Positions 12,379 through 20,663 of a DNA stretch of 37,073 nucleotides are shown in pieces. The DNA lies in the IMG/VR virus record IMGVR_UViG_3300037246_001242, positions 1-37,073 of that record. One strand, given 5' to 3'. The first letter of the stretch is position 1. Each line of letters starts with the position of its first letter. A program made the position numbers and the translations under genes. Origin of the DNA: a virus. The notes below the pieces were generated by a model. It was given only the letters and a program-made list of their open reading frames with translations. It was not told the DNA's origin and ran no database searches.

Positions 12379-12790
12379 CTGTTACGAAGCCTACCACCAC
12401 ATGAAGCACGGTACACGACCGACACGGAAGGCCAGGGACGGGTCTATCCCAACTCATCCTGTTGTGCCAGTGCCGGAGTTGCCAGAGGCTAAGGTTCTAA
12501 AACAGTGCCTACAATGGTTGAAACGCCATAGAATTATGGCTGATAGGCATACACCAGGAAATATTGGGGTTGGTGTAGGTCATGTTACATTTGGAATAAT
12601 AAGTGCTGGTGACATAATGGGTATATTACCTGATGGGGTTCACTTCGAGATAGAAACCAAACGAGGTAAGGGTGGTCGGCAGAGTGCTGGCCAACAGAAA
12701 CGAATGGCCGATGTCCGTGCTACCAATGGGGTGTACTTGGTATGTCACGGTGTGGCTGAATTGGAGTTTTTAATGGGGGGGTTGATATAA
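12344..12790 (+). CDS. VRR-NUC domain nuclease
   Basis: 148 residues. After a basic N-terminus, the segment PEAKVLKQCLQWLKRHRIM leads into the VRR-NUC core: SAGDIMGILPDGVHFEIETK then GGRQSAGQQKRMADVRATNG. The D, E-x-K and Q residues are those of this PD-(D/E)XK type. Phage members are structure-specific nucleases, proposed to act on Holliday junctions and flaps. AAAGGA at 12331-12336 gives the start. It ends in TAATG with the methyltransferase gene, placing nuclease and methylase in one unit. Confidence 0.85.
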   Translation: MKPPTKKQKLNNCYEAYHHMKHGTRPTRKARDGSIPTHPVVPVPELPEAKVLKQCLQWLKRHRIMADRHTPGNIGVGVGHVTFGIISAGDIMGILPDGVHFEIETKRGKGGRQSAGQQKRMADVRATNGVYLVCHGVAELEFLMGGLI

Positions 12791-13644
12791 TGCAACGACC
12801 CAGATTACTAACCGAACAACTTATATGTGGGGACTATCTCGATGTCGCTGCGTTAATGGAACCCGACTCGGTTGACTTGGTATTCGGTTCCCCACCCTAT
12901 GAAGATGCCCGAACCTACGGAATTGACTTCAAACTCAAAGGCCAGGACTGGGTTGACTGGATGGTGGATGTTTACAGGGCGAGTCTGCGGGTGAGTAAGG
13001 GGCTGGTGGCCTTTGTCGTACAAGGCAAGACACGGAAGTTTCGCTGGTCCGCAACTCCGGCTCTGCTTATGGCAGACTTACATCGCGCCGATATTCATCT
13101 TCGAGATTGTATGTTCTACCATCGGGTTGGTATTCCCGGCAGTGGTGGCCCAGATTGGATGCGGCATGATGTTGAATATATTATATGCGCCACTAACGGC
13201 GGGAAACTACTGTGGAGCGACAATAAAGTAATGGGGCATCCTCCAAAATGGCCCACCGGGGGACCACTAAGCTACAGGACAAAAAATGGAGAAAGAGTTA
13301 ATTGTCTAAGCAGAACAATCACTCAGAGGAAAAAGAACGGCACGACAGAAAAAAGAATTGCTACTCTAAAAGGTAATGCTAACCCCGGAAACTTGTTTAG
13401 TGTTGGGTCTGTTGGCGGGGGGCAGATAGGTTCCAAACTCGCCCATGAAAACGAAGCCCCGTTCCCAGAGAAGTTAGCAGAGTTCTTTATCAAATCATTC
13501 TGTCCACCGGGGGGTATTGTCCTTGACCCCTTTGGGGGAAGTGGTACAACTGCCTCAGTAGCTAAACAGAACGGTAGGGGTTATATCAGTGTTGATATAA
13601 GACAATCACAAATTGAACTAACACAAAGGAGATTAAATGAATAA
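12790..13644 (+). CDS. DNA methyltransferase, beta-type, SPPY motif
   Basis: 284 residues. Motif IV is GSPPY (residues 33-37) and motif I is DPFGGSGTT (about 248-256) in a C-terminal AdoMet site, the order of beta-class amino-methyltransferases. SPPY is more typical of N4-cytosine methylation, but some N6-adenine enzymes share it, so the modified base is undecided. The middle (about residues 60-200) is the target recognition region and is not assignable. There is no adjacent restriction gene. It could protect phage DNA or act on the host genome. GGGGGG at 12776-12781 precedes the TAATG start. Confidence 0.85.
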   Translation: MQRPRLLTEQLICGDYLDVAALMEPDSVDLVFGSPPYEDARTYGIDFKLKGQDWVDWMVDVYRASLRVSKGLVAFVVQGKTRKFRWSATPALLMADLHRADIHLRDCMFYHRVGIPGSGGPDWMRHDVEYIICATNGGKLLWSDNKVMGHPPKWPTGGPLSYRTKNGERVNCLSRTITQRKKNGTTEKRIATLKGNANPGNLFSVGSVGGGQIGSKLAHENEAPFPEKLAEFFIKSFCPPGGIVLDPFGGSGTTASVAKQNGRGYISVDIRQSQIELTQRRLNE

Positions 13645-14806
13645 ACCAATGTCACTATCAGCAACATCTATTAGTTGTTTTAAGGCGTGTCCAATGCGAT
13701 ACTACCACAGATATGTCCTCGGCCTCGTACCCGATGAGGACACGGACAGTCAACGAGTGGGTACAAATTGGCATCGGATACATGAGATAGCCGATATGGA
13801 ACCGGGTGGGGTGTGTGAATGTGACGAGATAAACTTGGCTGCGGGTGATCCAAGTAGTCCCAACCCCAACTGCCCCCTCTGTTCCGGTACAGGGGTATTC
13901 CCAGACGACCCAATGGACGCTGTAATTGCCCACCTTAACCAAGCATACGCAACCCCGCCGATTTCCAAGACCATCGAGGAGTGGGAAACAGAACGGATTA
14001 CACTTCTCTATTCTCTGGTAGGTTATCAATGGTACTATAACGATGCCGAGTACAAGGTTGAACAACTTGAACAGAAGTTTGACCTTCCCCTACGCTCGCC
14101 CATCACCGGCAACAAACTCCGGGCCAGATTAAAGGGTAAGATAGACCGTGTGTTCTCAGCAAGCATCGCCAACAGGTTTGTTCACGAATACAAGAGTACC
14201 AGTAAGAGCATAGACCCGGACTCGACCTATTGGAACCACCTTACACTTGACACCCAGACCCGGCTCTACACCTACGCTGCTAAAGAACTTGGTTTGGGGA
14301 TGTGTGGGGTGTTGTACGATGTGTGGTCCAAACCCAAGACCCGGCCCAAGAAACTGACCCAAGGTGACAGTAAGAAGTTCGTGGCCGATGGGATGTACTG
14401 TGGGGAGAAGTTTGAAGTAGTATACGAACCTGGTGTTAGTGGATTTCATGTCAACGGTGGACCGGCTACAGTAGAAATTGGAGCCAAACCAGGAACATTC
14501 GCCGTCAGAGAAACCCCAGAGATGTACGGGGCACGACTTCTACAGGACATCACCCAGCGACCAGAGTTCTATTTTGCAAGGCGGGAGATAGCCCACACAG
14601 CCAATGACATTGAGAAGTTTGAACGGCAACTCTATAATATCTATAAAGGTATTGGGAACATGACTAAAACTGATGGATGGTGGGAAGATGAAAATGCGTG
14701 CGAGGCCACTTTCAAGTGTTCGTATCTTGGCTTTTGCTATAACCATATTGATGTTGGGTCGGACGAAGTGCCCGATGGGTTTAGAAAGATAGGGGGTAAG
14801 AGATGA
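13637..14806 (+). CDS. Cas4/RecB-like PD-(D/E)XK nuclease with Fe-S-type cysteines and zinc insert
   Basis: 389 residues. The nuclease core has SATSISCFKACPMRYYHRY at the N-terminus, GTNWHRIHE (H46, H49), GKIDRVF with D170, and HEYKST with E184-x-K186. One N-terminal Cys (C14 or C18) and three C-terminal cysteines (C355, C361, C367 in a YLGFC context) match the 4Fe-4S arrangement of Cas4, AddB and related exonucleases. An insert at about residues 59-88 has C60, C62 and C79PLC82SGTG, a DnaJ-like zinc finger not usual in this family. It probably resects ends for the Sak4/SSB genes just downstream. Confidence 0.8.
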   Translation: MNKPMSLSATSISCFKACPMRYYHRYVLGLVPDEDTDSQRVGTNWHRIHEIADMEPGGVCECDEINLAAGDPSSPNPNCPLCSGTGVFPDDPMDAVIAHLNQAYATPPISKTIEEWETERITLLYSLVGYQWYYNDAEYKVEQLEQKFDLPLRSPITGNKLRARLKGKIDRVFSASIANRFVHEYKSTSKSIDPDSTYWNHLTLDTQTRLYTYAAKELGLGMCGVLYDVWSKPKTRPKKLTQGDSKKFVADGMYCGEKFEVVYEPGVSGFHVNGGPATVEIGAKPGTFAVRETPEMYGARLLQDITQRPEFYFARREIAHTANDIEKFERQLYNIYKGIGNMTKTDGWWEDENACEATFKCSYLGFCYNHIDVGSDEVPDGFRKIGGKR

Positions 14807-15000
14807 AATTAAAACCGTGTCCATTTTGTGGTAGAAAAAGATTAAGATGTGAACCACTTGGTGATTTTGGTGCGGTTGACGATGACCCCATATTATCATT
14901 TTGGATTATACAATGTAAATGTGAAGCCCAGGTTGTTACAAAGGGTAAAGAAAAAGCTATCAAGATATGGAATAAAAGAGTTAAAGGAGATAAAAAATGA
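14803..15000 (+). CDS. Lar-like restriction alleviation family protein
   Basis: 65 residues. It begins MKLKPCPFCGRKRLRCEPLG, and ends with an IQCKC-AQVV segment and EKAIKIWNKRVKG. The CPFCG start, a later CxC and a final AIxxWNxR are the layout of the Lar family, small zinc proteins in phages and prophages, one of which alleviates host type I restriction by modulating methylase activity. Family membership does not prove that activity here. It sits between the Cas4-like nuclease and the Sak4-like ATPase with 4-base overlaps on both sides. Confidence 0.7.
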   Translation: MKLKPCPFCGRKRLRCEPLGDFGAVDDDPILSFWIIQCKCEAQVVTKGKEKAIKIWNKRVKGDKK

Positions 15001-15839
15001 GGCCAATGCCACCAAGACCAGGAACGGGAGCTAAAAAACCAAACACCAAATTCCAAATCGAACAATGGGACGGGGATAAAACAGGTGAGAAGATAATACT
15101 CTATGGAGAAACCGGGATGGGAAAAACTACCCTCGCGTCTATGGCCCCTAACCCCGTGTTCATTGGGTTGGACGATGGGGGACGCAAGCTGAGACACCCC
15201 AAGACCGGGGAACTACTACGGCATATTCCTGATGTCAATACTTTTGAGGATGTTCGTGCTGCTTTGAACGCCTGCCTAACTCTTGATTGTGAAACAGTTA
15301 ATATTGATACTGCGACTGTTCTTGAATCACCATACGCCGAAACCTATGTACTCAAAACCGTACCAGGCCCCCAAAGCTCGATATGTAAAAACTTAGAGGG
15401 GTATGGTTATAATAAGGGGACTAAACATCTATATGATGCTATGCGGTTGCCGTTACTTGATTTTGATAAACTTATCGCTGCTGGTAAGAATGTTATAGTC
15501 ATTTGTCAGTCGGTCAACAACAAGGTTGCTAATCCTGCTGGTGAAGATTTTCTACGCAACGAGCCACGTCTTGCACACGACCGCAAATACTCGAATTTAT
15601 TGATGTGGTGTGAATGGGCTGACCACATCTTCCGCATTGATTATCAAGGAACGTGGGTGAAGAAAAAGAACAAACAGGATAATTTTGGTAAGGTAACAGG
15701 GGACACTACCAGGGTAATCCAAACTGAAGCAGAGACACATTACAGAGCCAAGTCGCGGACATTGGATGAGCCGGTCATATCGTTTAGTACTAAGGATGAT
15801 GATAGTTTATGGTGTTTACTTTTTGATAAAGGGGAATGA
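14997..15839 (+). CDS. Sak4-like RecA-family ATPase, recombination mediator
   Basis: 280 residues. Walker A is GETGMGKTT at residues 37-45, followed by PVFIGLDDGGRKL. The segment CETVNIDTATVL is the likely Walker B region, and VIVICQSVNNKV a further core strand. This pattern matches the AAA/RecA-like phage ATPases called Sak4, reported as single-strand annealing or mediator proteins. They are commonly next to a Cas4/RecB-like nuclease and an ssDNA-binding protein, as here. AAAGGAG before the ATG gives the start. Without family comparison, a general phage ATPase cannot be excluded. Confidence 0.75.
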   Translation: MRPMPPRPGTGAKKPNTKFQIEQWDGDKTGEKIILYGETGMGKTTLASMAPNPVFIGLDDGGRKLRHPKTGELLRHIPDVNTFEDVRAALNACLTLDCETVNIDTATVLESPYAETYVLKTVPGPQSSICKNLEGYGYNKGTKHLYDAMRLPLLDFDKLIAAGKNVIVICQSVNNKVANPAGEDFLRNEPRLAHDRKYSNLLMWCEWADHIFRIDYQGTWVKKKNKQDNFGKVTGDTTRVIQTEAETHYRAKSRTLDEPVISFSTKDDDSLWCLLFDKGE

Positions 15840-16003
15840 AAGTGTTTGAAGAATTATTGAGAAAAACTGGTAAATTTAAGGAAGAAGATATAAAGGATTC
15901 GGCTGAGTTTGTAAAGAGTTTCTATGAAATGGGTAGAAAACACCTTGATGAAATGTGTAAATTACCACCTATTTCTGAATTATTGGGACTCAAAAATAAT
16001 TAA
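15836..16003 (+). CDS. small charged protein, unknown
   Basis: 55 residues (MKVFEELLRKTGKFKEEDIK at the start, ending LLGLKNN). Helical, with balanced Lys and Glu and one Cys. It starts inside the Sak4 stop codon (ATGA overlap) with GGGG four bases before, so translation is coupled. Could be an accessory subunit of the recombination genes; no family is recognised. Confidence 0.55.
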   Translation: MKVFEELLRKTGKFKEEDIKDSAEFVKSFYEMGRKHLDEMCKLPPISELLGLKNN

Positions 16004-16037
16004 AAAATAACAGAAACAAAAACAGAAAGGAAAACTA

Positions 16038-16853
16038 ATGGGACTAATCAATCAGAAAAATGTGTATCGTGGTGTAATAGCAGATGCAGGGTTTAGCCAG
16101 TCCACTGGTGGCTTCCCCCAGGAAGTCCTCAGTCTTATGGCAGCCGAGGTCTATGACCCAGAAACCGACACTTGGCTCCCAGCCGACCCGGAGGCCAATG
16201 AGATAACTTGGTACGGTGTTCTCATTGACAGTAAAGACAAGGAAACCAAAAACGCCCAACAACTCAAAAAGATAACCGGGTGGTCTGGTGCGAGCTTCGT
16301 TGACCTGAGCCAAATGAACCTCGTAGATGTACCGATTCAGTTCAGGGTCGAACCCAACACCTACAAAGAGAACACAACCCTTCAGGTTTCGTGGATTGAT
16401 ACCACTGATGCCCCTCCGTTCCGCACGGTTATGAAACTCGATGCGGCTGATGTTGCAGCACTTCAGTCACGCTACGCCTCGGTTCTCGCGAGTACCAAGT
16501 CTGCGGCCAAGCCCGTGAGTGCTGTATCAGCACCTAAGACTGTGACTAAGAAACCACATCCTGCACGTGTACCCGCTGATGACGGGGGAAAAACACCGGC
16601 TAAACCCAAGGCTACTAAACCGACTGCCCCCAAACCCAAACCAACCGCCCCCAAGACTATAGTTGGTAAGTGTAATGCTGATGAAGCATACACGGCCTGC
16701 TACAATCTGAAACGAGATGATGTCACTGATGATGCTCTGAATGGGATATGGTTGACAGAGGTTGCCAAGGTCAACGCAGATGAGTCCAAGATCACGGATG
16801 AACAGTGGTTTGTGATTAAAGAGGGTGTGTTGAGACAGGTTAGTAAGGTGTAA
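16038..16853 (+). CDS. putative ssDNA-binding protein with Pro/Lys/Ala linker
   Basis: 271 residues. The N-terminal about 150 residues are beta-rich (VYRGVIADAGFSQSTGGFPQ, ITWYGVLIDS, NTTLQVSWIDT) and read as an OB-like fold. A low-complexity linker rich in Pro, Lys and Ala (about 165-210) leads to a C-terminal helical domain of about 60 residues. Proteins of this build regularly follow Sak4-type ATPases in phages and are taken as ssDNA-binding partners. The C-terminus lacks the acidic tip of bacterial SSB. AAAGGAAA precedes the ATG and a strong terminator follows the stop. The assignment depends on context. Confidence 0.6.
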   Translation: MGLINQKNVYRGVIADAGFSQSTGGFPQEVLSLMAAEVYDPETDTWLPADPEANEITWYGVLIDSKDKETKNAQQLKKITGWSGASFVDLSQMNLVDVPIQFRVEPNTYKENTTLQVSWIDTTDAPPFRTVMKLDAADVAALQSRYASVLASTKSAAKPVSAVSAPKTVTKKPHPARVPADDGGKTPAKPKATKPTAPKPKPTAPKTIVGKCNADEAYTACYNLKRDDVTDDALNGIWLTEVAKVNADESKITDEQWFVIKEGVLRQVSKV

Positions 16854-16869
16854 CAATCCGAAGATGACT

Positions 16870-16900
16870 ACTACCCCGTCAGCTTGACGGGGTAGTTTTT
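16870..16900 (+). terminator. Rho-independent terminator
   Basis: Perfect 11-base stem ACTACCCCGTC (16870-16880) / GACGGGGTAGT (16886-16896) with a 5-base loop and a run of five T ending the hairpin (16896-16900). It lies between the ssDNA-binding gene and the radical SAM gene and overlaps the leader of the latter. This is the clearest terminator of the + strand block and may partly uncouple the primase from upstream genes. Confidence 0.85.
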
Positions 16901-16910
16901 GGAGAATAGA

Positions 16911-17612
16911 ATGGAATTTGAAAAACGTGGGATCACCAAATCTTATTCTACTGGGTCTTATAATAAAATGAACGACACAGAACAATGGATTCGTATTTCC
17001 CAAGGTTGTCCAAACCGTTGCCCATTTTGTTACGAACCACCTGAACAAAAATGGTTCTCTATTCCCACCATTGAACGAAACCATGTTAAGATAATGGATA
17101 TGAATCTTTTATCACAATCTAATGCTATAGATGTTATCGAAAACCTTGGAACAATAAAAGTTAATAATAAGGTTGTGTATTATGAATTGATTTGTGGAAT
17201 AGACCATCGTTTTCTTACTCTTGAAATTGCTGAAGCCCTTAAAAAATCTCGTTTTGCAAAGATACGCCTCGCATGGGATTTCCACTATCCTGACCAATTC
17301 AAAATACGACAGGCTATTAAACTTCTATTAAAGGTTGGATACTCTACAAGAAGTATTGTAGTTTTTATGGTTTGTAATTGGAAAATCCCCTATGAAGAAT
17401 GTCTTAAAAAACTTTATCTATGTGCAATTTGGTCTGTAAAAGTTGCCGACTGCTATTTTGATGGTCAAGTTTCTCCCAATATAGAACCTATTGGCTGGGC
17501 TGCTGAACAAATAAAAGATTTTCGTAAACGAGTTAGAAAACACAATCAACTTGTAAACTTTGGGATTGACCCAGAACTAAAACAACCACAACGACCAAGG
17601 TTGAACCAATGA
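16911..17612 (+). CDS. radical SAM domain protein
   Basis: 233 residues from the ATG at 16911 with GGAG at 16901-16904; the TTG at 16899 lies in the terminator and is unlikely. C33-x3-C37-x2-C40 in QGCPNRCPFCYEP is the radical SAM Fe-S signature; a strand VKIMDMNLLS follows at the usual place. Later segments (RLAWDFHY, FMVCNWKIP) fit the remaining barrel. There is no SPASM or other auxiliary cysteine cluster. Radical SAM enzymes cleave AdoMet to a 5'-deoxyadenosyl radical; the substrate is unknown. Stand-alone phage members occur in environmental genomes. It overlaps the primase gene by 4 bases. Confidence 0.8.
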   Translation: MEFEKRGITKSYSTGSYNKMNDTEQWIRISQGCPNRCPFCYEPPEQKWFSIPTIERNHVKIMDMNLLSQSNAIDVIENLGTIKVNNKVVYYELICGIDHRFLTLEIAEALKKSRFAKIRLAWDFHYPDQFKIRQAIKLLLKVGYSTRSIVVFMVCNWKIPYEECLKKLYLCAIWSVKVADCYFDGQVSPNIEPIGWAAEQIKDFRKRVRKHNQLVNFGIDPELKQPQRPRLNQ

Positions 17613-19867
17613 CAACCGACTTCCAAGAGCTTCATGACATATACATACGGAACATACAGATGTTCCCCTCCGTGCTCAAGGAGTTATCGAACCAATTGGG
17701 GGTGTCGATAACTTCCTTGAGCCGGATTGGGGTCGGCCTCGACCCCGTGAATGAGTACGGGATGTGGGCTTGGGTGTTCCCGGAACGGAACGAGAATGGG
17801 GACATAATAGGATTGTTGAATCGGTACGCAGATGGTTCTAAGTTAATGGTCAAGGGGTCTAAACGCGGTCTGATCTATGAGATTAATCATGGGCAAAGAG
17901 AATATGAAAAGAAAAACTGGGTTAGAGTTTCCATCGAGTTTCCGTGTTCATTATGCGGGAAAGCTGACGGGTGTATGTATCCTGAAGGAGAATACGAAAA
18001 CCCAAACGCCATCGTCTGTGTCCATATCTCAGAAGGTTCTGATAAACCCCTGTCACTTGGTTATTTACACATACTTGACAAAACCAGGGCAATTGCCAGA
18101 ACTGGTGGACACTCAATCCTACACGCTTCCCCCCACCCGGTCTTGGTTGTGGAGGGTGCATCGGATGTTTGCGCAGCTATGGACTTGGGCTTCACGGCTG
18201 TGGGACGGCCCTCGGCAGAAGGTGGGACCAAACTACTCCCCAAGCTATTACGAGGCAAACAGACAGTCATCATTGGGGAAAATGATTCAGGGCCGGGACG
18301 GGCCGGAATGGAAAAAGCCTTTATCGTACTCAAGGACGGCTGTTCATCCTGTGTCAAAATCCTCCCCCCGGCAGAGGTCAAAGACCTCAGACAATGGAAA
18401 ATAGCCGGGCTAACGCAACAGGAACTTCTCGATTATATTGAGAAAACAGGTGACTCATCAATGAGTCCTGATATATTCGAGGATGACATAGCATACACAG
18501 TGGCTAAGACTTGGCTGAAACAGGACAAGATTGTTGATGGTAAATTGTTGTTGAGAACATTTCGTAAAGGGTTCGTTCAATTCGATGGACATTGTTACCA
18601 TGACATAGCAGACGAACTAATACACGGCCAGCTATATGACTACCTTGCAAAGAAATCCTTTATCCACGCTGATAAAACAGTTCGGGCGTACAAACCAACC
18701 CGTGCTAAATTATATGATATTCTGGATGCTTGTAATGCGTTCTGCCCCATAGAGGCCCAACCCCCGACTTGGCTCGATGACTCTCCCCACCCCGACCCGC
18801 AACGGTTGATTACATTTGAGAATGGTATCCTCGATGTGAACGACTATATCAAAGGCAAGGTGACACTCCACAACCCAACTCCTGATTTCTTCACTTTTAC
18901 CGTTTTGCCATACAAGTTCGATGAAAACCTCAACTCAAAAATATGGGAGGAATTTACTAATGACATTTTTAACGAAGATAAAGATAAGGTTGCGCTTCTG
19001 GCGCAATGGTTCGGTTACAATTGTGTGCCCGACCTCTCTTACGAAAAACTTATGTTGTTCACTGGGCGACCTCGCAGTGGAAAATCCACCACACTTGAGG
19101 CCTTACAAGCGATGCTTGGAAATAACAATTGCTGTGAAACATCTTTCCAAGCTCTTGCCGGGGCATTTGGTTACCAGCCTCTCATCGGGAAACTCAGTGC
19201 TGTTATTGGGGACGCAAAATCGCCTAAGCGTGGTGAAGCGGAAGCTGTTCTTGAAAAGATTCTCCACATCACTGGCGGAGATGCAGTCAGTGTTAACATT
19301 AAAAACAAAGCCGCCCTCCCACTCATTCGACTCATGTGTCGGTTTACCATCGCTATGAACGACCTCCCGGCCTTCACCGACCACAGCCGAGCATTGGAAT
19401 ACCGTACCAACATTCTGACGTTCAACAACTCGTATGTAGGTCGAGAGGACAGAACACTCAAACAAAGACTAAGACAGGAAGCTGGGTCGGGCAAGCTAAT
19501 TAATTTCGCTCTACAAGGATTGGCCTCACTCTACAAAGGTAATGACTTTATTGTGCCAGCAGAATCAGCTATGACTATGAATACATTCCGGGAACTTGTA
19601 TCCCCCATCGTGGAGTTTACTGATAACTGTCTTGGTAGCGTTGAGAACAATGGTGTACCAGCAGATTACCTTTATGATCTATGGAAGTGGTGGGCCAAAC
19701 GGGAGGGTAGGAACGCTGGGTTTAAGAGTACGTTCATTCGTAACCTATTGTCAACTATGACCAATGCCCTACAGATTAGGGAGGGGGAAGTGGGCAATAT
19801 GGATAGGGTTATAATGGGTGTTAAGGTGACAGATTGGGCAGAGAAAGAATATTTGAAAGGGGAATGA
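17609..19867 (+). CDS. primase-helicase: zinc motif, TOPRIM and SF3 helicase
   Basis: 752 residues. The N-terminus has a zinc motif (CSLCGKADGC, later CVH, about residues 113-140). A TOPRIM core follows: VLVVEGASDVCAAMDLG near residue 180 and IIGENDSGPGRAGMEKA near 215, giving the E and DxD-like metal sites. The C-terminal half is a D5-type SF3 helicase with a Walker A GRPRSGKSTT near 486, a SAVIGDAK strand, and FTIAMNDLPAF as sensor motif with Asn. It primes and unwinds DNA at the fork. No separate replicative helicase is visible in the window. It starts with an ATGA overlap. Confidence 0.9.
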   Translation: MTTDFQELHDIYIRNIQMFPSVLKELSNQLGVSITSLSRIGVGLDPVNEYGMWAWVFPERNENGDIIGLLNRYADGSKLMVKGSKRGLIYEINHGQREYEKKNWVRVSIEFPCSLCGKADGCMYPEGEYENPNAIVCVHISEGSDKPLSLGYLHILDKTRAIARTGGHSILHASPHPVLVVEGASDVCAAMDLGFTAVGRPSAEGGTKLLPKLLRGKQTVIIGENDSGPGRAGMEKAFIVLKDGCSSCVKILPPAEVKDLRQWKIAGLTQQELLDYIEKTGDSSMSPDIFEDDIAYTVAKTWLKQDKIVDGKLLLRTFRKGFVQFDGHCYHDIADELIHGQLYDYLAKKSFIHADKTVRAYKPTRAKLYDILDACNAFCPIEAQPPTWLDDSPHPDPQRLITFENGILDVNDYIKGKVTLHNPTPDFFTFTVLPYKFDENLNSKIWEEFTNDIFNEDKDKVALLAQWFGYNCVPDLSYEKLMLFTGRPRSGKSTTLEALQAMLGNNNCCETSFQALAGAFGYQPLIGKLSAVIGDAKSPKRGEAEAVLEKILHITGGDAVSVNIKNKAALPLIRLMCRFTIAMNDLPAFTDHSRALEYRTNILTFNNSYVGREDRTLKQRLRQEAGSGKLINFALQGLASLYKGNDFIVPAESAMTMNTFRELVSPIVEFTDNCLGSVENNGVPADYLYDLWKWWAKREGRNAGFKSTFIRNLLSTMTNALQIREGEVGNMDRVIMGVKVTDWAEKEYLKGE

Positions 19868-19868
19868 A

Positions 19869-20303
19869 ATGTTTAATACCATAGTACATAGAACTGAAAA
19901 TCATGATTTAGAAATTGCTTCACGTAAAGGATATGAGAACAAAATCAATCAGCTTGAATCAGATTTGAGAAAGTCTTGCACACCAGACCAACTCATATTA
20001 GCCAACCACATAACAGAAGAATTTAGAAAATCATTGGTCTTTAAGTATATCTCTGCTGATAATTCACTTATCAATGCTGTGGTATGGAAGTCGTGTAGTT
20101 GTGTAGATACACTTGAAATTAGTTTTACACTGAACGGCAAAAACATAACTGTATCTGTACCTGATTTAAGAATGGTTATTCGGGCAGGGGGGAATAAACG
20201 GCATATATTAGATGAAATTAAAAATAAAATAAGTAGTGCTATTGCCAACGAATTGACACAATATGTTTTGATGGATGTTGTTGATTTTGCATTGGGGGAA
20301 TGA
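19869..20303 (+). CDS. phage protein, unknown
   Basis: 144 residues. The N-terminal helix (ENKINQLESDLRKSCTPDQ) is followed by a mixed region with SCSCVDTLEISFTLNGKNIT and VPDLRMVIRAGGNKRHI. AAAGGGG at 19856-19862 gives the start. No domain is recognised. It follows the primase with one intervening base and probably shares its transcript. Confidence 0.55.
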   Translation: MFNTIVHRTENHDLEIASRKGYENKINQLESDLRKSCTPDQLILANHITEEFRKSLVFKYISADNSLINAVVWKSCSCVDTLEISFTLNGKNITVSVPDLRMVIRAGGNKRHILDEIKNKISSAIANELTQYVLMDVVDFALGE

Positions 20304-20304
20304 G

Positions 20305-20424
20305 ATGATAGATGTTATATGCCCAGATTGTTGGTTTGAATTTAGTCATAAAGAAACAGACGATTTGATATTGTGTCCTGAATGTGATTATGAATTTTAT
20401 GCGGATGAAAGTGTAGCTGATTAA
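20305..20424 (+). CDS. tiny zinc-ribbon protein
   Basis: 39 residues. C6-x2-C9 (CPDC) and C24-x2-C27 (CPEC) separated by 14 residues form one zinc ribbon; the rest is acidic. It begins one base after the previous stop with GGGGG (20294-20298) upstream. It resembles a lone zinc ribbon like those at 4263, 9591 and 21746. Function unknown. Confidence 0.55.
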   Translation: MIDVICPDCWFEFSHKETDDLILCPECDYEFYADESVAD

Positions 20425-20425
20425 A

Positions 20426-20653
20426 ATGCCTAAACGATTCCTCATACACAAAACCACAGACCTCTTTACCGGCGAACCAAAGGAATACTACACCCAGAAC
20501 CCCATCCTGGAAGGGACAGAGTTCAGGGTACAGTACGAGGGCCAGACCTTACGGTTTCGGATGAGTATGCACTACCTAACTGATGAGGTTGTGTCTGTGG
20601 TGAAACTCGTTGGTGTTGATGAGCCATGTGCTGTTAAACGACCAAGGTTATAG
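20426..20653 (+). CDS. small basic phage protein with KRPRL end
   Basis: 75 residues. Beta-type protein (GTEFRVQYEGQTLRFRMSMH) with an acidic-to-basic end CAVKRPRL. The last five residues recur as KRPRL near the end of the methyltransferase at 20664 and as QRPRL in the radical SAM protein. It begins one base after the preceding stop, with no good binding site, so translation is probably coupled. No family is recognised. Confidence 0.55.
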   Translation: MPKRFLIHKTTDLFTGEPKEYYTQNPILEGTEFRVQYEGQTLRFRMSMHYLTDEVVSVVKLVGVDEPCAVKRPRL

Positions 20654-20663
20654 GAGAATAGAG

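Noticed and set aside
13658-14065. - strand frames opposite the Cas4-like nuclease
   Set aside because: Antisense to a gene with clear catalytic residues and coupled by overlap to both neighbours; no binding site and no promoter on that strand.
16527-17084. 185-residue - strand frame over the SSB-like linker, terminator and radical SAM gene
   Set aside because: It crosses a clear terminator and runs antisense to two supported genes; the Gly/Val/Ala content mirrors the Lys/Pro/Ala linker.
17877-18404. 175-residue + strand frame within the primase-helicase gene
   Set aside because: It overlaps the zinc and TOPRIM regions of the primase in another frame; the primase motifs are convincing and the frame has no start signal or domain.
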